A DNA stretch of 41,461 nucleotides from Clostridia bacterium (lineage in GTDB: Bacteria; Bacillota; Clostridia; Oscillospirales; Acutalibacteraceae): the NCBI GenBank assembly GCA_017517665.1, contig JAFWYP010000051.1, positions 1 to 41,461 of the forward strand, in the 5' to 3' direction. The notes under the pieces are model-generated. The model had not been told where the DNA came from. It worked only from the letters and a program-made list of their open reading frames with translations, and did not search any database. Positions 40,565-41,461 of this stretch are shown one piece after another; the first letter of the stretch is position 1, and every line of letters begins with the position of its first letter. A program made the translations under genes and the position numbers.

Positions 40565-41461
40565 ATGGCTTACAAGTATGTTTATTTGTTCTCCGAAGGC
40601 GATGCTACAATGCGTAACACCCTCGGCGGCAAAGGCGCAAACCTTGCAGAAATGACAAAGATCGGTCTTCCCGTTCCTCAGGGCTTCACAATTTCAACTG
40701 AAGCTTGCACAAAGTACTATGAAGACGGCAAGAAGATCAACGATGAAATCCAGGCTCAGATCATGGAATACATCGTTAAGATGGAAGAAATCACAGGCAA
40801 AAAGTTCGGCGATAAGGAAAATCCCCTTCTCGTTTCAGTTCGTTCAGGTGCCCGTGCATCAATGCCCGGCATGATGGACACAATCCTTAACCTCGGTCTC
40901 AATGAAGAAGTTGTTGAAGCAATTTCAGCAAAGAGCGGCAATCCCCGTTGGGCTTGGGACTGCTACAGAAGATTCATTCAGATGTATTCCGACGTTGTTA
41001 TGGAAGTTGGTAAGAAGTACTTTGAAGAGCTCATCGACGAGATGAAGGAAGCAAAGGGCGTTACTCAGGACGTTGACCTCACAGCTGAAGACCTCAAGAC
41101 TCTTGCTGGCCAGTTCAAGGCTGAATATAAGAACAAGATCGGTTCAGATTTCCCCACAGATCCCAAAGAACAGCTTATGGGCGCTGTTGAAGCTGTTTTC
41201 CGTTCATGGGACAACCCCCGTGCTAACGTTTACCGCCGTGACAACGATATTCCCTATTCATGGGGTACAGCTGTTAACGTTCAGATGATGGCTTTCGGTA
41301 ACATGGGTGACAACTGCGGTACAGGTGTTGCATTTACTCGTGACCCCGCAACAGGCGAAAAGGGTCTTATGGGTGAATTCCTCACAAACGCACAGGGCGA
41401 AGACGTTGTTGCAGGCGTTCGTACTCCCATGCCCATCGCTGAAATGGCTGAAAAGTTCCCC
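40565..41461 (+). CDS. ppdK: Pyruvate, phosphate dikinase, N-terminal part
   Basis: There are 299 codons from ATG 40565 (GGAGG upstream) to the window edge. PpdK interconverts pyruvate, ATP and phosphate with PEP, AMP and PPi, central to glycolysis and gluconeogenesis in anaerobes. Diagnostic parts are LFSEGDATMRNTLGGKGANL, LPVPQGFTISTEAC, LLVSVRSGARASMPGMMDTI, the helical insertion up to ~200, then SWDNPRANVYRRDNDIP and GTGVAFTRDPATGEKGLMGE of the nucleotide-binding domain. The phosphohistidine and PEP domains lie beyond the window. Strong codon bias (AAG, GTT, CTT) suggests high expression. Confidence 0.97.
   Translation, partial: MAYKYVYLFSEGDATMRNTLGGKGANLAEMTKIGLPVPQGFTISTEACTKYYEDGKKINDEIQAQIMEYIVKMEEITGKKFGDKENPLLVSVRSGARASMPGMMDTILNLGLNEEVVEAISAKSGNPRWAWDCYRRFIQMYSDVVMEVGKKYFEELIDEMKEAKGVTQDVDLTAEDLKTLAGQFKAEYKNKIGSDFPTDPKEQLMGAVEAVFRSWDNPRANVYRRDNDIPYSWGTAVNVQMMAFGNMGDNCGTGVAFTRDPATGEKGLMGEFLTNAQGEDVVAGVRTPMPIAEMAEKFP

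Overview
The window looks like the chromosome of a low-to-moderate GC, spore-forming, Gram-positive Clostridia species of the Ruminococcaceae/Oscillospiraceae type, probably a gut anaerobe. The evidence is consensus AGGAGG ribosome binding sites, TTGACA/TATAAT promoters, a SpoIIP homologue, pyruvate phosphate dikinase, LuxS and a GH3 glucosidase. No species can be named from the sequence alone.

Region 1 (1-10718) is an AT-rich accessory island. A leftward Xre-type regulator (557-1330) diverges from a cassette of four very short genes (44, 22, 27 and 58 codons, 1619-2197). Each of these has a strong Shine-Dalgarno site. The cassette lies behind a ~75-bp tandem repeat that looks like a duplicated promoter, and it ends in its own terminator. 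Next comes a tightly overlapping four-gene operon (2410-8619): a large SIR2-like/STAND-like P-loop NTPase, a helical protein with a HEPN-like Rx4H motif, a small TM1812/Csx-type CARF-like protein, and a regulator with a C-terminal HTH that resembles a divergent sigma factor. No CRISPR array or cas gene accompanies the CARF-like protein. I read the cassette plus operon as a candidate undescribed conflict (anti-phage) system: an NTPase and nucleotide-sensor arm, a putative RNase arm, and peptides whose expression could be switched by the regulator. The island ends with a strongly promoted, structured ~430-nt leader or ncRNA and a large serine recombinase that appears to start at ATA.

Region 2 (10736-19131) is ordinary chromosome. 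It holds a DUF362 protein, a glycerophosphodiester phosphodiesterase, a FAD oxidoreductase followed by two large polytopic membrane proteins (probable envelope glycan genes), and leftward spoIIP with a translationally coupled small membrane protein.

Region 3 (19132-20116) is a regulatory and tRNA stretch. It has helical-phase TTGTAAC repeats, tRNA-Ser(UGA), tRNA-Ser(GCU), and a 22-bp duplicate of the second tRNA's 3' end enclosing a dispersed repeat that recurs near 37.2 kb.

Region 4 (20117-28015) has a lipoprotein gene and a leftward operon: rmuC (apparently interrupted by a -1 frameshift at GGGAAAA), a GH3 beta-glucosidase, and a secreted protein with two metallophosphoesterase domains.

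Region 5 (28109-33877) has the MTA/SAH nucleosidase gene, then a rightward operon: SCP2-like protein, class III aminotransferase, split transketolase N and C subunits, a long hairpin, and a second SCP2-like protein. The pathway is not recognised.

Region 6 (33884-41461) has leftward nhaC-luxS-GPH transporter, palindromic repeat tracts, two tandem paralogous membrane-anchored MerR regulators with a perfect dyad in the promoter, and the 5' part of ppdK.
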